Assembly: GCA_947477745.1 (NCBI GenBank)
Contig: CANJUF010000019.1
Location: 1 to 57,941, forward strand
DNA length: 57,941 nucleotides
Origin: Sphingomonadaceae bacterium
GTDB taxonomy: Bacteria > Pseudomonadota > Alphaproteobacteria > Sphingomonadales > Sphingomonadaceae
Reading direction: 5' to 3'
The notes beneath the pieces are model-generated. The model worked only from the letters and a program-made list of their open reading frames with translations. It made no database searches and had not been told where the DNA came from. Position numbers and translations under genes: made by a program. This document shows positions 1-8,393 of the stretch, in pieces. Within the stretch, counting starts at the first letter, position 1. Each line of letters begins with the position of its first letter.

Positions 1-87
1 CCATATGATATACATAGCCTTTATCTTCTATCTATGCCAGCCCCTAATCTTTTCAGGCACCACTTCGGCAGGGCAGCACACAGCCAC

Positions 88-1518
88 TCAATCTTGGTCG
101 GGCCAAACCTGGGCAAAAAATGGATTGATTTCGGCATTGGCTTGGTAGCTGTTTTGATCAAACATGCACGTGGGGCACCAATGTCCGCCCTTCAAATATA
201 GGCGGGGCGTCATGTGGAAATCATGTCCAAGCGCGCAGCGAAACGGTGCGTCCTTATCAGGGTCAAAGGTGTCCCCGAGAAAATGTCCTCCACGAAACGC
301 TGCCGCTGTCTTGAGTTCGGCAGTTGAACAATGCTCGATTGCGTGGCTTGTGTCATGGCCGTGGTCTAGCAATGTCATGGTTCGGGATGGCTCTGTGCGA
401 TTAAACTCGTCCCAGTCGCGCGGCAGTGCATTCCACAATTCCCGCGAGCCAAAAAAAGCGTTGAGGCGTTGCTCGTCGTCACGCGCGACCCAGTCGAGCG
501 TCCCGCCGGGACCCCGGGCGAGCCTTTCCATGCGCTTGCGTCCTAAAGACTGGAACATTCGGGCCAGATATTTTACGACGGCAGGCATCGATGCTGCAAC
601 GCCGCGCGCAAAATCATCTATCGTCTCTTTCCGGAATGGCACCAGCGCCTCAAGCTGATCGGAGTCCACATACCATTGCCCATGGAAATTTCGGGTCGCT
701 GCCCAATGGGGCAGTAGGCTGGCAAAAGGGTCCGTGAAGCCCAGGGCTTTGCCCGTTATGCGCATAAATTCATGATTGACGAGCCGCATGGTCTCGCCGC
801 CGCCGACATTATAGAAGTTTTTCCAAAATGCCGAAGGGACCGTATCTTCGCATGTATTAGCGGCCAGTCGCGCAGAATCGGCCACCGTGACCCATTCGAA
901 CACACCGTTGAGTGGCGTGTGAAACACGATGGGGTCTTCTGTCTTCCAGATCGTCGGATACAATATGCCCGTCTGGCGCAGCGAGACCCATCGCCTTAGG
1001 CCTGATTGCGCGACGATGGCTTCAGCCATGGTTTTGCTGACAGCATACTGGTCATAAAGACTAATTTTTATCGGATCACCTGTCCTTCCCCAGTGTACTG
1101 GGGCATTACGATGACCCGTTTGGGCGACAGAACCGATATAGACTAGGGCTGTTGAGTCTGACTGTCCCGTGGCCTTAATTGCGTTCACTATATTGCGCGC
1201 GCCGCCAACGTTGACCTTCATTGTCAGATCAGGGTTCTGGTCTGCTAGTGGAGAAACCAGGCCCCCGATGTGCAGCACATGATCTGCGCCCCTCACGCCT
1301 TGGACAATATCCTCATACCGGGTCAGATCACCCCAGACCCATTCCAGTCCGGGCGCGTTCGCGTGAAGCATGACCGCAGGGTGGTTTTTCTCTTCCGGAC
1401 GAACGAGGGCGCGGACAATGAATTGATCGGATCTGGAAAGCAGCTCAGCAAGTGTGGCAGACCCCATGTTGCCGGTCGCACCCGTTAAGAATATAACTTT
1501 TCTTGTATTAAGAGCCAC
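88..1518 (-). CDS. Extended SDR (NAD-dependent epimerase/dehydratase family) with Cys/His-rich C-terminal tail
   Basis: A 476-residue protein. The N-terminal part is a Rossmann-fold extended SDR: dinucleotide motif TGATGNMG at residues 12-19 and the catalytic YxxxK at Y158-K162. It therefore probably oxidises or reduces a small metabolite, but the substrate cannot be named. Unusually, the SDR part ends near residue 330. The last 50 residues carry C428, H432, H446, C448 and C451 in a C-x3-H...GHWCPxC arrangement that looks like a small zinc ribbon. Base composition is visibly less GC-rich than the rest of the window and the gene abuts an IS remnant, so recent acquisition is plausible. SDR assignment is firm; function is unknown. 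Confidence 0.85.
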   Translation of the reverse strand: MALNTRKVIFLTGATGNMGSATLAELLSRSDQFIVRALVRPEEKNHPAVMLHANAPGLEWVWGDLTRYEDIVQGVRGADHVLHIGGLVSPLADQNPDLTMKVNVGGARNIVNAIKATGQSDSTALVYIGSVAQTGHRNAPVHWGRTGDPIKISLYDQYAVSKTMAEAIVAQSGLRRWVSLRQTGILYPTIWKTEDPIVFHTPLNGVFEWVTVADSARLAANTCEDTVPSAFWKNFYNVGGGETMRLVNHEFMRITGKALGFTDPFASLLPHWAATRNFHGQWYVDSDQLEALVPFRKETIDDFARGVAASMPAVVKYLARMFQSLGRKRMERLARGPGGTLDWVARDDEQRLNAFFGSRELWNALPRDWDEFNRTEPSRTMTLLDHGHDTSHAIEHCSTAELKTAAAFRGGHFLGDTFDPDKDAPFRCALGHDFHMTPRLYLKGGHWCPTCMFDQNSYQANAEINPFFAQVWPDQD

Positions 1519-1603
1519 ATTGACGCCTATCTCTATGCATTTGATAGAATTTAACGATTAGCTTGGTGCTGTCAAAGAAAATGCGATAATTCACATGGGG
1601 AGG

Positions 1604-2249
1604 TGATCTGCCCCCTTCTGAGTGGTCCAAAATCTCTGTTATTTTGGATCATGAAGGAGTTTGGAAATGAGCAAGAGGCACAAGCCAGAAGAGATTATCG
1701 GCAAGCTGCGTGAGGCTGAGATTGTGTTGGCGCAGGGCGGGACGACAGCGGATGCGTGTCGGCGGATTGCAGTTGCCGAGCAGACGTATTATCGCTGGCG
1801 CAAGGAATATGGTGGTCTGAAGACGGACCAGGCGCGGCGCATGAAGGATCTGGAGAAGGAGAATCTTCGGCTACGCCGGGCGATCTCTGATCTGACGTTC
1901 GACAAGTTAATCCTGCAGGAAGCTGCGAGGGGAAACTTCTGAGCCCTGCGCGGCGCAGGCGCTGCATCGATCATGTGCGTGGCCAACTGGCGGTATCCGA
2001 ACGACGGATCTGCCGGGTGTTGGGGCAACATCGATCGACGCAGCGCAAGGTGCCGCGCGGGGCCGATGACGAACAGGCGCTGACCGAGGACATCGTGGCA
2101 CTGGCCCGGCAATATGGTCGCTATGGCTATCGCCGGATTACGGCGCTGCTGCGAGATGCCGGGTGGCATGTAAACCGCAAGCGGGTCGAGCGCATCTGGC
2201 GGCGCGAGGGCCTGAAGGTGCCGCAAAAGCAGCCCAAGCGGGCTCGGCT
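1604..2249 (+). mobile_element. Truncated IS3-family (IS407-like) insertion sequence
   Basis: The left end begins at or near 1604 with tgatctgccccc followed by agtggtcc, resembling the terminal inverted repeat of IS407-type IS3 elements. OrfA is intact. OrfB runs in the -1 frame relative to it but is cut off after about 100 residues. No right inverted repeat is visible before the next gene, so the element is a one-ended remnant that cannot transpose by itself. The exact right breakpoint, between about 2245 and 2275, is an estimate from where the typical OrfB sequence stops. Confidence 0.8.
1667..1942 (+). CDS. IS3-family transposase OrfA (helix-turn-helix subunit)
   Basis: A 91-residue OrfA: an N-terminal helix-turn-helix (KPEEIIGKLREAE... 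QTYYRWRKEYGG) followed by a leucine-zipper-like segment rich in K/E/L that normally mediates multimerisation of the transposase. ATG 1667 is chosen because aaggag lies 7 bases upstream at 1654-1659; a TTG at 1661 is a weaker alternative. In intact elements a -1 frameshift near the end joins OrfA to OrfB. Here OrfB is truncated, so only the DNA-binding half can be made. Confidence 0.85.
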   Translation: MSKRHKPEEIIGKLREAEIVLAQGGTTADACRRIAVAEQTYYRWRKEYGGLKTDQARRMKDLEKENLRLRRAISDLTFDKLILQEAARGNF

Positions 2250-2265
2250 AACTGGCTACGATTGA
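1939..2265 (+). pseudogene. IS3-family transposase OrfB, 3'-truncated
   Basis: Reading in the -1 frame from the OrfA end gives LSPARRRR... then a recognisable OrfB N-terminal region (YGYRRITALLRDAGW, NRKRVERIWRREGLKVPQKQPKR). OrfB is usually about 270 residues and contains the DDE integrase core. Here the frame departs from the family after KRARL and stops at 2263-2265, so the whole catalytic core is missing. The protein cannot be an active transposase. Confidence 0.85.
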
Positions 2266-2287
2266 GGGGATGGCAAGGGAGGAACGC

Positions 2288-2677
2288 TTGGATACCGAAG
2301 CACACATTGCCGCGCACAAGTCGCTGTACCAGACCTACATCGACGCCTGGAACCGGTGCGATCTCGATACCTATTGCTCGCTGTTCGCTTTCCCGGTCGC
2401 GATCGGCGGCGGCGGACGCGCGCCCGACGTGGTTCCCGATCTTGCCGCTTGGCGCGCGCGCACCAAGGGCAATCTCGATGCGCTTGCCGCCCGCGGCTGG
2501 TCGACTTCGACGATAGACGCGCTGCATGTCGGCCTGATGGCGGGCGATACAGGGTTCATCACCGTCGAATATTCCCGTCTCGCGGCCGACGGCTCGCGAA
2601 TCGAAGGCGGCACCTCGAACTACCTGACCCGGCTGATTGGCGGCACATGGAAGATGGTCGGCATGCTGGTGCCGTGA
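2288..2677 (+). CDS. SnoaL/NTF2-like domain protein
   Basis: About 129 residues with an NTF2-like cone fold pattern: an N-terminal helix (LYQTYIDAWNRCDLDTYCSLF), then alternating strands ending in a beta hairpin (GTSNYLTRLIGGTWKMVGML). Proteins of this type may be small enzymes or ligand-binding folds; nothing here fixes a substrate. TTG 2288 is preferred because aagggagg lies at 2275-2282 with good spacing. An in-frame ATG at 2270 would add six residues but has no well-placed ribosome binding site. The IS remnant ends just upstream and may have replaced the native promoter. Confidence 0.7.
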   Translation: MDTEAHIAAHKSLYQTYIDAWNRCDLDTYCSLFAFPVAIGGGGRAPDVVPDLAAWRARTKGNLDALAARGWSTSTIDALHVGLMAGDTGFITVEYSRLAADGSRIEGGTSNYLTRLIGGTWKMVGMLVP

Positions 2678-2716
2678 CGGTGTCAGCATCGCCTTTCCAC
2701 TTATTGCTCTGATCTT

Positions 2717-2799
2717 CGTCATTGCGAGGCTGCAGGCCGAAGCAATCCAGAGCAATGGACAGACCGCGCTGGATTGCTTCGCTCCGCTCGCAATGACGA
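2717..2799. repeat. Extragenic palindromic repeat (cgtcattgcgag family)
   Basis: An imperfect inverted repeat of about 83 bases. The left arm cgtcattgcgag plus gaagcaatcca is mirrored by tggattgcttc and ctcgcaatgacg on the right. This pattern is a common intergenic repeat in proteobacterial genomes and would fold as a long hairpin in RNA. It lies between two plus-strand genes. Confidence 0.85.
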
Positions 2800-2894
2800 T
2801 GTAATTGGCAACTTGAACTTAACTGTTTCAGCCAAGCCGGGCCTAACCCTTTCCCTGAGGCTTCCGGCAATGCCTGCTGGCGCAAAAGCCTGGC

Positions 2895-3584
2895 ATGCGC
2901 TCGCTCGCTGCCCTCGTTGTGATCCTTCTTGCCTTTGCCGCGCGCCCCCTTGCGGCGCAGGAGATCGCTTACGAGCAGGTATCGCTTGAATCCACTCACG
3001 ATACCGATGGCGGCGGCGAGCGCTTTGTCCGCGCCAGGACGGCGGCGGTCCCCGCCGGGATCGCCGCCTACGGGCCGTTTCGGGTTCTGGACCAGGCCCG
3101 TGCGGCTCTTGTCGATGTCACGGACGCGCGCTCGCCCGCTGCTTTTGCGGCGATGATGAGCGCCTTTCCGCAGATTGCCCTTCTGGAGATGGTCGAGTGC
3201 CCCGGCACTGAAGACGACCGGGCCAATCTGCGGCCTGGCAGGATGATCCGCGCGGCGGGAATCGCGACATATGTTCCGGCAGGCGGATCGGTGCGCTCGG
3301 GCGGGGTCGAGCTGTTCCTGGCAGGCGCGCACCGCCGCGCCGACCCCGCTGCGGAATTCGCGGTCCATGCCTGGGCGGATGTGGATGGCCGCGAAGCAGG
3401 CGATTATGCCGCCACATCGCCCGAAAATGCCAAGTACCTTGCCTATTACCGGCAGATGGGGCTTAGCGACGGCGAGGCGCGCGCGTTTTACGCCATGACC
3501 AATTCGGTGCCGCACAATGACGCACGCTGGCTTTCGGGGCGCGAACTGGCCGATTGGGTGCGGATCGACACGTCGGAAGGTTGA
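2895..3584 (+). CDS. Exported ClpP/crotonase-like protein (COG3904-like)
   Basis: A 229-residue protein with a clear signal peptide (residues 1-21, hydrophobic LAALVVILLAFAA, cleavage after AAQ or nearby). The mature part has the pattern of predicted periplasmic proteins related to the ClpP/crotonase fold: RAAGIATYVPAGGSVRSGGVELFLAG, then AVHAWAD, then a C-terminal segment around YYRQMGLSDGEARAFYAMT. Some relatives are loosely annotated as alpha/beta hydrolases. No complete catalytic triad can be confirmed by eye, so activity is uncertain. It stands alone, followed by a terminator-like hairpin. Confidence 0.65.
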   Translation: MRSLAALVVILLAFAARPLAAQEIAYEQVSLESTHDTDGGGERFVRARTAAVPAGIAAYGPFRVLDQARAALVDVTDARSPAAFAAMMSAFPQIALLEMVECPGTEDDRANLRPGRMIRAAGIATYVPAGGSVRSGGVELFLAGAHRRADPAAEFAVHAWADVDGREAGDYAATSPENAKYLAYYRQMGLSDGEARAFYAMTNSVPHNDARWLSGRELADWVRIDTSEG

Positions 3585-3625
3585 CTCGGGGCAGGCGCTC
3601 CAGTAACGGCGCACACCTGATGAAC

Positions 3626-3653
3626 GGTCGCTTCGGATGGAGCGGCCCTTTTT
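3626..3653 (+). terminator. Rho-independent terminator upstream of rpmH
   Basis: ggtcgcttc and ggagcggcc pair over nine positions (two G-U pairs) around a short ggat loop, followed by cttttt. It lies about 40 bases after the upstream gene stops and before rpmH, so it probably ends that transcript. Confidence 0.6.
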
Positions 3654-3694
3654 GTTCGCGCCGCCCGGGCGCGGTGAGATACTAGAGGTTCGAG

Positions 3695-3829
3695 ATGAAG
3701 CGCACGTTCCAGCCCAGCCGCCTTGTCCGCAAGCGCCGCCATGGCTTCCGCGCCCGCAAGGCGACCGTTGGTGGCCGCGGCGTGCTGCGCGCCCGCCGTG
3801 CGCGTGGCCGCAAGAAGCTTAGCGCGTAA
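3695..3829 (+). CDS. rpmH: 50S ribosomal protein L34
   Basis: A 44-residue, highly basic protein beginning [19 protein letters not shown] and ending RGRKKLSA, which is the L34 signature over its full normal length. It is a component of the large ribosomal subunit. The ATG at 3695 follows the weak ribosome-binding-like sequence agaggttcgag. It heads the conserved block rpmH-rnpA-yidD-yidC-engB. Confidence 0.97.
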   Translation: MKRTFQPSRLVRKRRHGFRARKATVGGRGVLRARRARGRKKLSA

Positions 3830-3932
3830 TTTGCTGGTGTGGTCAGGACATCCGTCCTGACCTTTGCTCGCATAAGCTCGGGCGCGCAGTCGCGCTTGCG
3901 AACCCTGTCGGGTTCGGATTAGCTCTGCCGCG

Positions 3933-4310
3933 ATGACTGCGGATTTTACCACCTTAGCCAAGCGGGCCGATTTCCTCGCCGCCAACAAGGGCCTGCGCGT
4001 GGCGCGGCCCGGTTTCGTGCTGCTCGCTGCGCCCAACAGCGGCAAGGGCAAGCGGCTCGGCATCACCGTCACCAAGAAGATCGGCAACGCCGCGGTGCGC
4101 AACCGCATGAAGCGCCGGTTCCGCGCGCTGGCGCGCGAAGTGCTGCCCGAACTGGGGCTCGCCGATACCGACCATGTCCTGATCGGACGCGAGGGCGGAC
4201 TGGAGCGCGACTTTGCCCTGCTGCGCGCCGAGCTGACCGCTGCCCTGCTTCGTGCCCGCGAAGGCAAGGGCGATCCGCCGCGCCGCCGGCGACCTTCGCC
4301 GAGCCGGTGA
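3933..4310 (+). CDS. rnpA: Ribonuclease P protein component
   Basis: A 125-residue basic protein. It is the protein subunit of RNase P, which works with the catalytic RNA to cleave 5' leaders from tRNA precursors. The RNR signature is at residues 56-58 within [12 protein letters not shown], preceded by [10 protein letters not shown]. The arginine-rich tail ([11 protein letters not shown]) is an extension beyond the compact core. The stop overlaps the yidD start as GTGA, implying translational coupling. Confidence 0.95.
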   Translation: MTADFTTLAKRADFLAANKGLRVARPGFVLLAAPNSGKGKRLGITVTKKIGNAAVRNRMKRRFRALAREVLPELGLADTDHVLIGREGGLERDFALLRAELTAALLRAREGKGDPPRRRRPSPSR

Positions 4311-4519
4311 AGCGCCTGCTCATCCTCCTCGCCCGGCTGTGGCAGCTTGGCCCATCGCGCGTGCTGCCGCCCACCTGCCGCTTCGCGCCGAGCTGTTCGC
4401 AATATGCAATCGAGGCGCTCGAACGGCACGGTGCGATTAAAGGTGGCTGGCTGGCGACCAAGCGGCTATTGCGCTGCCAGCCCTGGGGGGGGCATGGCCA
4501 CGATCCTGTCCCCGATTGA
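4307..4519 (+). CDS. yidD: Membrane protein insertion efficiency factor YidD
   Basis: A 70-residue YidD/haemolytic-protein family member. The hallmark [21 protein letters not shown] and the later [16 protein letters not shown] are present with all three conserved cysteines. An amphipathic N-terminal helix should hold it at the inner membrane, where the family supports YidC-dependent insertion. It starts with GTG at 4307 inside the rnpA stop (GTGA), and yidC begins 27 bases after its stop. Confidence 0.93.
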   Translation: MKRLLILLARLWQLGPSRVLPPTCRFAPSCSQYAIEALERHGAIKGGWLATKRLLRCQPWGGHGHDPVPD

Positions 4520-4546
4520 CCCGATCTCGAGATAAAAAGCACTTTC

Positions 4547-6328
4547 ATGGACAATCAGCGCAATATCATCCTCGCGGTGCTGCTAACCGCGCTCGTGCTG
4601 TTCGGCTGGGAAGCGGGGCTGCGTTATCTCTATCCGCATCGCGAGGTGGCCACCAAGCAGGTCGAGGCACCCGCCGATCCGGCGGTGAACGATAATGCTT
4701 CCGACAAGAAAACTCACACCCGCGAAGGCGGTCTGACCAACGCAACCGATCTTGCGCTTGAGAAGAAAGACCTCAAGTCCGCGCTGACTGGCGGCGGCCG
4801 GGTTCCGGTCAAGGCGCCGGGGCTTTCGGGCTCGATCAACCTTACCGGCGCGGTGATCGACGATCTGTCGCTGGTGCGCCACCGTGAGAGCGTCGACAAG
4901 GACAGCGCCCCCGTCCGCTTGTTCTCGCCCGCCGGTACGCCGGCGCAGCATTTCGCGCAGCTCGGCTGGGTGGGCGAGGGGATCGCCGCGCCTGATGCGC
5001 GGTCCGTGTGGAGCCTGGCCAAGGGCAATGTGCTCACGCCGGCAACCCCGGTCACGCTCGCCTGGTCCAACCCGACCGGGCAGACCTTCACGATCACTTA
5101 CGAGATCGACAACGATTACCTCATCACCGCCTCGCAGGTAGTGGTCAATCGCGGCACCGGCGCAGTCGGCGTGAGGCCCTTCGGCCTCATCAACCGCACC
5201 AGCAAGACCGCCGCGCTCGATACCTGGAACGTCCATTCGGGACCGATCGGTGAATTCGGCGGGTCGCTCTCGTTCGGTCCGAACTATGACGATCTTGCCG
5301 AAGAGCGCGTTTCCGAGATGGACGGAAGTGCCGGCTTCATCGGCTTTACCGACGTCTACTGGATGAGCGCGCTGGCCCCGGCCAAGGGCAAGGCCGATGG
5401 CGCGTTCCGCTCGCTGGGCGGCGGGCTGTTCCGCGCCGACCTGCTGTATCCGCAGGCGGTAGTGCCTGCCGGTAAGCAGCTTGCCACCAAGACCTGGCTG
5501 TTCGCCGGGGCGAAGGAAAGCGGCCTGCTCGACAAGTACGAGACGATGGGCATCGAGAAGTTCGGCCTGTCGATCGACTGGGGCTGGTTCCGCTGGTTCG
5601 AGAAGCCGATCTTCTGGCTGCTGCTCAAGCTGTTCGAGATTGCGGGCAATTTCGGCGTGGCGATCATCCTGCTCACGCTGGTCATTCGCGGGCTGATGTT
5701 CCCCATCGCGCAGAAGCAGTTCTCTTCGATGGCGCAGATGCGCGCGGTCCAGCCCAAGATGAAGGCAATCCAGGACCGCTACAAGGACGACAAGCAGAAG
5801 CAGCAGCAGGAGGTCATGAAGCTATACAAGGAAGAGGGCGTCAATCCGCTGTCCGGCTGCCTGCCGATCTTCCTGCAGATCCCGATCTTCTTCGCGCTTT
5901 ACAAGACGCTGCTTCTTTCCATCGAGATGCGTCACCAGCCCTTTGCGCTTTGGATCAGGGACCTGTCCGCGCCCGATCCGCTGCACATCCTCAACTTGTT
6001 CGGGCTGCTGCCGTTCACTCCGCCCAGTTTCCTCGCTATCGGCCTGCTGGCGCTGTTGCTGGGGATCACCATGTTCCTGCAGTTCAAGCTCAATCCCGCG
6101 CAGATGGACCCGATGCAGCAGCAGATCTTCATGATAATGCCCTGGGTGATGATGTTCGTGATGGCGCCGTTCGCGGCGGGCTTGCTGATCTACTGGATTA
6201 CCTCGAACCTACTGACCATCGCGCAGCAATGGTATCTCTATTCCCGGCATCCGCAATTGAAGGCGCAGGCCGAGAAGGAAGCGCAGGACAAGGCGCGCGC
6301 CGCCAGCCGCGACAAGGCCGGCGCGTGA
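4547..6328 (+). CDS. yidC: Membrane protein insertase YidC
   Basis: 593 residues, normal for the Gram-negative form. Residues 6-24 are the first transmembrane helix, residues about 30-345 form the large periplasmic beta domain, and the insertase core follows. That core includes the conserved positively charged helix (LLTLVIRGLMFPIAQKQ), a cytoplasmic helical hairpin rich in K/Q, the motif NPLSGCLPIFLQIPIFFALY, and two last helices ending in IYWITSNLLTIAQQW. It inserts membrane proteins with or without SecYEG. Its stop overlaps engB (GTGA). Confidence 0.97.
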   Translation: MDNQRNIILAVLLTALVLFGWEAGLRYLYPHREVATKQVEAPADPAVNDNASDKKTHTREGGLTNATDLALEKKDLKSALTGGGRVPVKAPGLSGSINLTGAVIDDLSLVRHRESVDKDSAPVRLFSPAGTPAQHFAQLGWVGEGIAAPDARSVWSLAKGNVLTPATPVTLAWSNPTGQTFTITYEIDNDYLITASQVVVNRGTGAVGVRPFGLINRTSKTAALDTWNVHSGPIGEFGGSLSFGPNYDDLAEERVSEMDGSAGFIGFTDVYWMSALAPAKGKADGAFRSLGGGLFRADLLYPQAVVPAGKQLATKTWLFAGAKESGLLDKYETMGIEKFGLSIDWGWFRWFEKPIFWLLLKLFEIAGNFGVAIILLTLVIRGLMFPIAQKQFSSMAQMRAVQPKMKAIQDRYKDDKQKQQQEVMKLYKEEGVNPLSGCLPIFLQIPIFFALYKTLLLSIEMRHQPFALWIRDLSAPDPLHILNLFGLLPFTPPSFLAIGLLALLLGITMFLQFKLNPAQMDPMQQQIFMIMPWVMMFVMAPFAAGLLIYWITSNLLTIAQQWYLYSRHPQLKAQAEKEAQDKARAASRDKAGA

Positions 6329-6978
6329 CCGACGAGGAACAGGACGCACGGGCCGAACTGGAAGCACGCGCCGAAAGGCTGTTTTCCGGGCCGGTCACCT
6401 TCCTCAAGAGCGCGCCCGCGCTAAAATTCCTGCCCGATGCGGACGTGCCCGAAGTGGCGCTGTGCGGGCGCTCGAACGTAGGCAAGTCCTCGCTGCTGAA
6501 TGCGATCACCGGCCGGAAATCGATCGCGCGCACCTCGGTGACGCCGGGCCGCACGCAGGAGCTCAATTTCTTCGATGTCGGCGAGCCGCTGCTGTTCCGG
6601 CTGGTCGACATGCCGGGTTACGGTTTCGCCAAGGCGCCGATCAAGACGGTCGATGCGTGGCGGCGGCTGGTGCGCGATTTCCTGCGCGGCCGCGCCGCGC
6701 TCAAGCGCACGCTGCTGCTCGTAGATGCGCGCCACGGCATCAAGCCGGTCGATGCCGAGATGATGACGATGCTTGACGAGGCGGCGGTCGGTTACCGGGT
6801 GGTGCTGACCAAGGCGGACAAGGTCAAGTCGAGCGAACTGGCCGAAGTGCTGGGGCGCACGCAGGCAGAGGCGCGCAAGCATGTCGCCGCGCATCCGCTC
6901 GTTCATGTCACCTCGGCCGAAAAGGGCATGGGCATCGCCGAGCTTCGCGGCGCGGTGCTGGGGGATGCTGAGGGGTGA
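6325..6978 (+). CDS. engB: Ribosome biogenesis GTPase EngB (YihA/YsxC)
   Basis: 217 residues with the TRAFAC GTPase motifs: G1 GRSNVGKSS, a switch region with TSVTPGRTQ, G3 DMPGYGFAK and G4 TKAD. The family acts in large-subunit assembly. The start is GTG 6325, overlapping the yidC stop as GTGA; an upstream continuation of the same frame lies inside yidC and is not coding. It closes the rpmH-to-engB block. Confidence 0.95.
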   Translation: MTDEEQDARAELEARAERLFSGPVTFLKSAPALKFLPDADVPEVALCGRSNVGKSSLLNAITGRKSIARTSVTPGRTQELNFFDVGEPLLFRLVDMPGYGFAKAPIKTVDAWRRLVRDFLRGRAALKRTLLLVDARHGIKPVDAEMMTMLDEAAVGYRVVLTKADKVKSSELAEVLGRTQAEARKHVAAHPLVHVTSAEKGMGIAELRGAVLGDAEG

Positions 6979-7040
6979 AGACGGCGCGCAGAGCGCGTTC
7001 ATTCTCGACAGTGCGATAGTGAACAGGTAACCCTGCCACC

Positions 7041-7709
7041 ATGAAGCTCATTGTCGGCAATCGCAATTATTCGAGCTGGTCGCTGCGCGGCTGGCTCGCC
7101 TGCAAGCAATCGGGCCTGTCCTTCGAAGTGCTCACCGTGCCGCTTTATGGCGAGGACTGGGAGGTGCAAAAGCGCGCGCGCGAGGACATCGCGCCGTCAT
7201 CGGGCAAGGTGCCGATCCTGTGGGACGGAGAGGCGGTGGTGTGGGACAGCCTCGCCATCGTCGAATACCTCGCCGACAAGGTCGGGCGCGACCGCTTCTG
7301 GCCCAAGCAGGACGATGCCCGGGCGATGGCGCGCTCGATGGCCGCCGAGATGCATTCGGGCTATTTCGCGCTCCGCAACGAATGCACGATGAACATCCGC
7401 GCGCGGGTCGACGGCTATTCGCCAAGCGAGCCGGTTGCCGCCGATGTGATCCGCATCCTGCAACTGTGGGCCGAGGCGCGGGCGCGCTTCGGCAAGGGTG
7501 GGCCGTTCCTGTTCGGCGCGTTCTGCGCTGCCGACATTTTCTATGCCCCGGTGGTCAGCCGGTTCCTGACTTACGGCATACCCGTCCCCGGCTTTGCCGG
7601 CGCTTACATGGAAGCGGTCTGGGAGCATCCCTGGATGGCCGAATGGATCGCCGAAGCCCGGGACGAGCAATGGGTGATCGAGCAGTACGAGCAGCCGGCC
7701 CGTGCTTGA
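7041..7709 (+). CDS. Glutathione S-transferase family protein
   Basis: 222 residues. The N-terminal thioredoxin-like domain has NRNYSSWSLRGWLACK, a cis-proline segment SSGKVPIL and the glutathione-binding DSLAIVEYL. The C-terminal helical domain begins near residue 90. This subtype, starting with a SSWSLRGW sequence, is typical of small alphaproteobacterial GSTs of unknown substrate. A related protein sits at 37147-37800 in this window. It is followed by an extragenic palindrome shared with two other sites. Confidence 0.88.
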   Translation: MKLIVGNRNYSSWSLRGWLACKQSGLSFEVLTVPLYGEDWEVQKRAREDIAPSSGKVPILWDGEAVVWDSLAIVEYLADKVGRDRFWPKQDDARAMARSMAAEMHSGYFALRNECTMNIRARVDGYSPSEPVAADVIRILQLWAEARARFGKGGPFLFGAFCAADIFYAPVVSRFLTYGIPVPGFAGAYMEAVWEHPWMAEWIAEARDEQWVIEQYEQPARA

Positions 7710-7718
7710 AGCGATTGT

Positions 7719-7860
7719 CTCCCCCTCCTCTTCAGAGGAGGGAATCAAGGGGTGGTGGCGCGGCGCGAAGCGTCGCGTTTAAATCCCTGAACCACCCCGC
7801 TGCGACTAGTCCCGCTTGCGCGGGAGCAAGTCTCGCTGCCCCTCCTCTAAAGAAGTGGGG
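7719..7860. repeat. Composite extragenic palindrome, copy A
   Basis: Outer arms are ccccctcctcttcagaggag and cccctcctctaaag. An inner part ggggtggtgg pairs with ccaccccgct. A conserved segment ccgctgcgacta leads into a small hairpin, cccgc-tt-gcgcggg, and then tctcgct. It occupies the junction of two convergent genes. Copies B (10896-11043) and C (16343-16421) share the framework. Confidence 0.85.
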
Positions 7861-7873
7861 CCGTGTGCTTAGA

Positions 7874-8338
7874 TCATGACCCCCGCTTGGCCTCATAAGG
7901 CGCGCCGTCCTTGTGGCGGTAAGTTCCGTCGGCGGTCCAGCACATGTCGATGTCGGGATAGGACCCGCCCTTGTCTTCGCCCGCGCTGATCGCCACGAAC
8001 ACGCAGTCGGCCTCGCTTTCGTTGATGAGGTGATGGCCGTTCTCCGCGCCTCCTGGCCATGCGCAAATGTCGCCGGCGCGCAGAGCGGTGCGTCCCACAT
8101 CCTCCACCAGCACGGCCTCGCCCGACAGCATGACCAGAAGCTCGTCCTCGCCCTGATGCCAGTGGCGCTGCGAGGACCATGCACCCGGCTTCAGCACGAC
8201 ATGGCTTGCGCCCATCGCGGTCAGTCCGCCTGGCGGCGCGAGCCTGCGATACCAGCGCCCCGCCACGTCGCGGGCGAATGGTTCGGGATAGCCGGTGGAG
8301 TTCACCTGCTCGATGGCTTGAAGATCGAGTTTGGGCAT
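7874..8338 (-). CDS. Cupin-domain protein
   Basis: 154 residues with one cupin barrel. The first cupin motif is visible as H59, H61 and E64 or E66 in RHWHQGEDELLVMLSGE; the second contains H102-H103 in ENGHHLINES. These are the usual metal ligands. The substrate is unknown; the family includes sugar isomerases, dioxygenases and sensor domains. The ATG is well supported by aggagg about 6 bases upstream. It converges on the GST gene across palindrome copy A. Confidence 0.85.
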   Translation of the reverse strand: MPKLDLQAIEQVNSTGYPEPFARDVAGRWYRRLAPPGGLTAMGASHVVLKPGAWSSQRHWHQGEDELLVMLSGEAVLVEDVGRTALRAGDICAWPGGAENGHHLINESEADCVFVAISAGEDKGGSYPDIDMCWTADGTYRHKDGAPYEAKRGS

Positions 8339-8393
8339 AGGGCTTCCTCCTGCTTGTTTCGCCGTGGCTTAACCCATATGCGTGGCATCAGTC

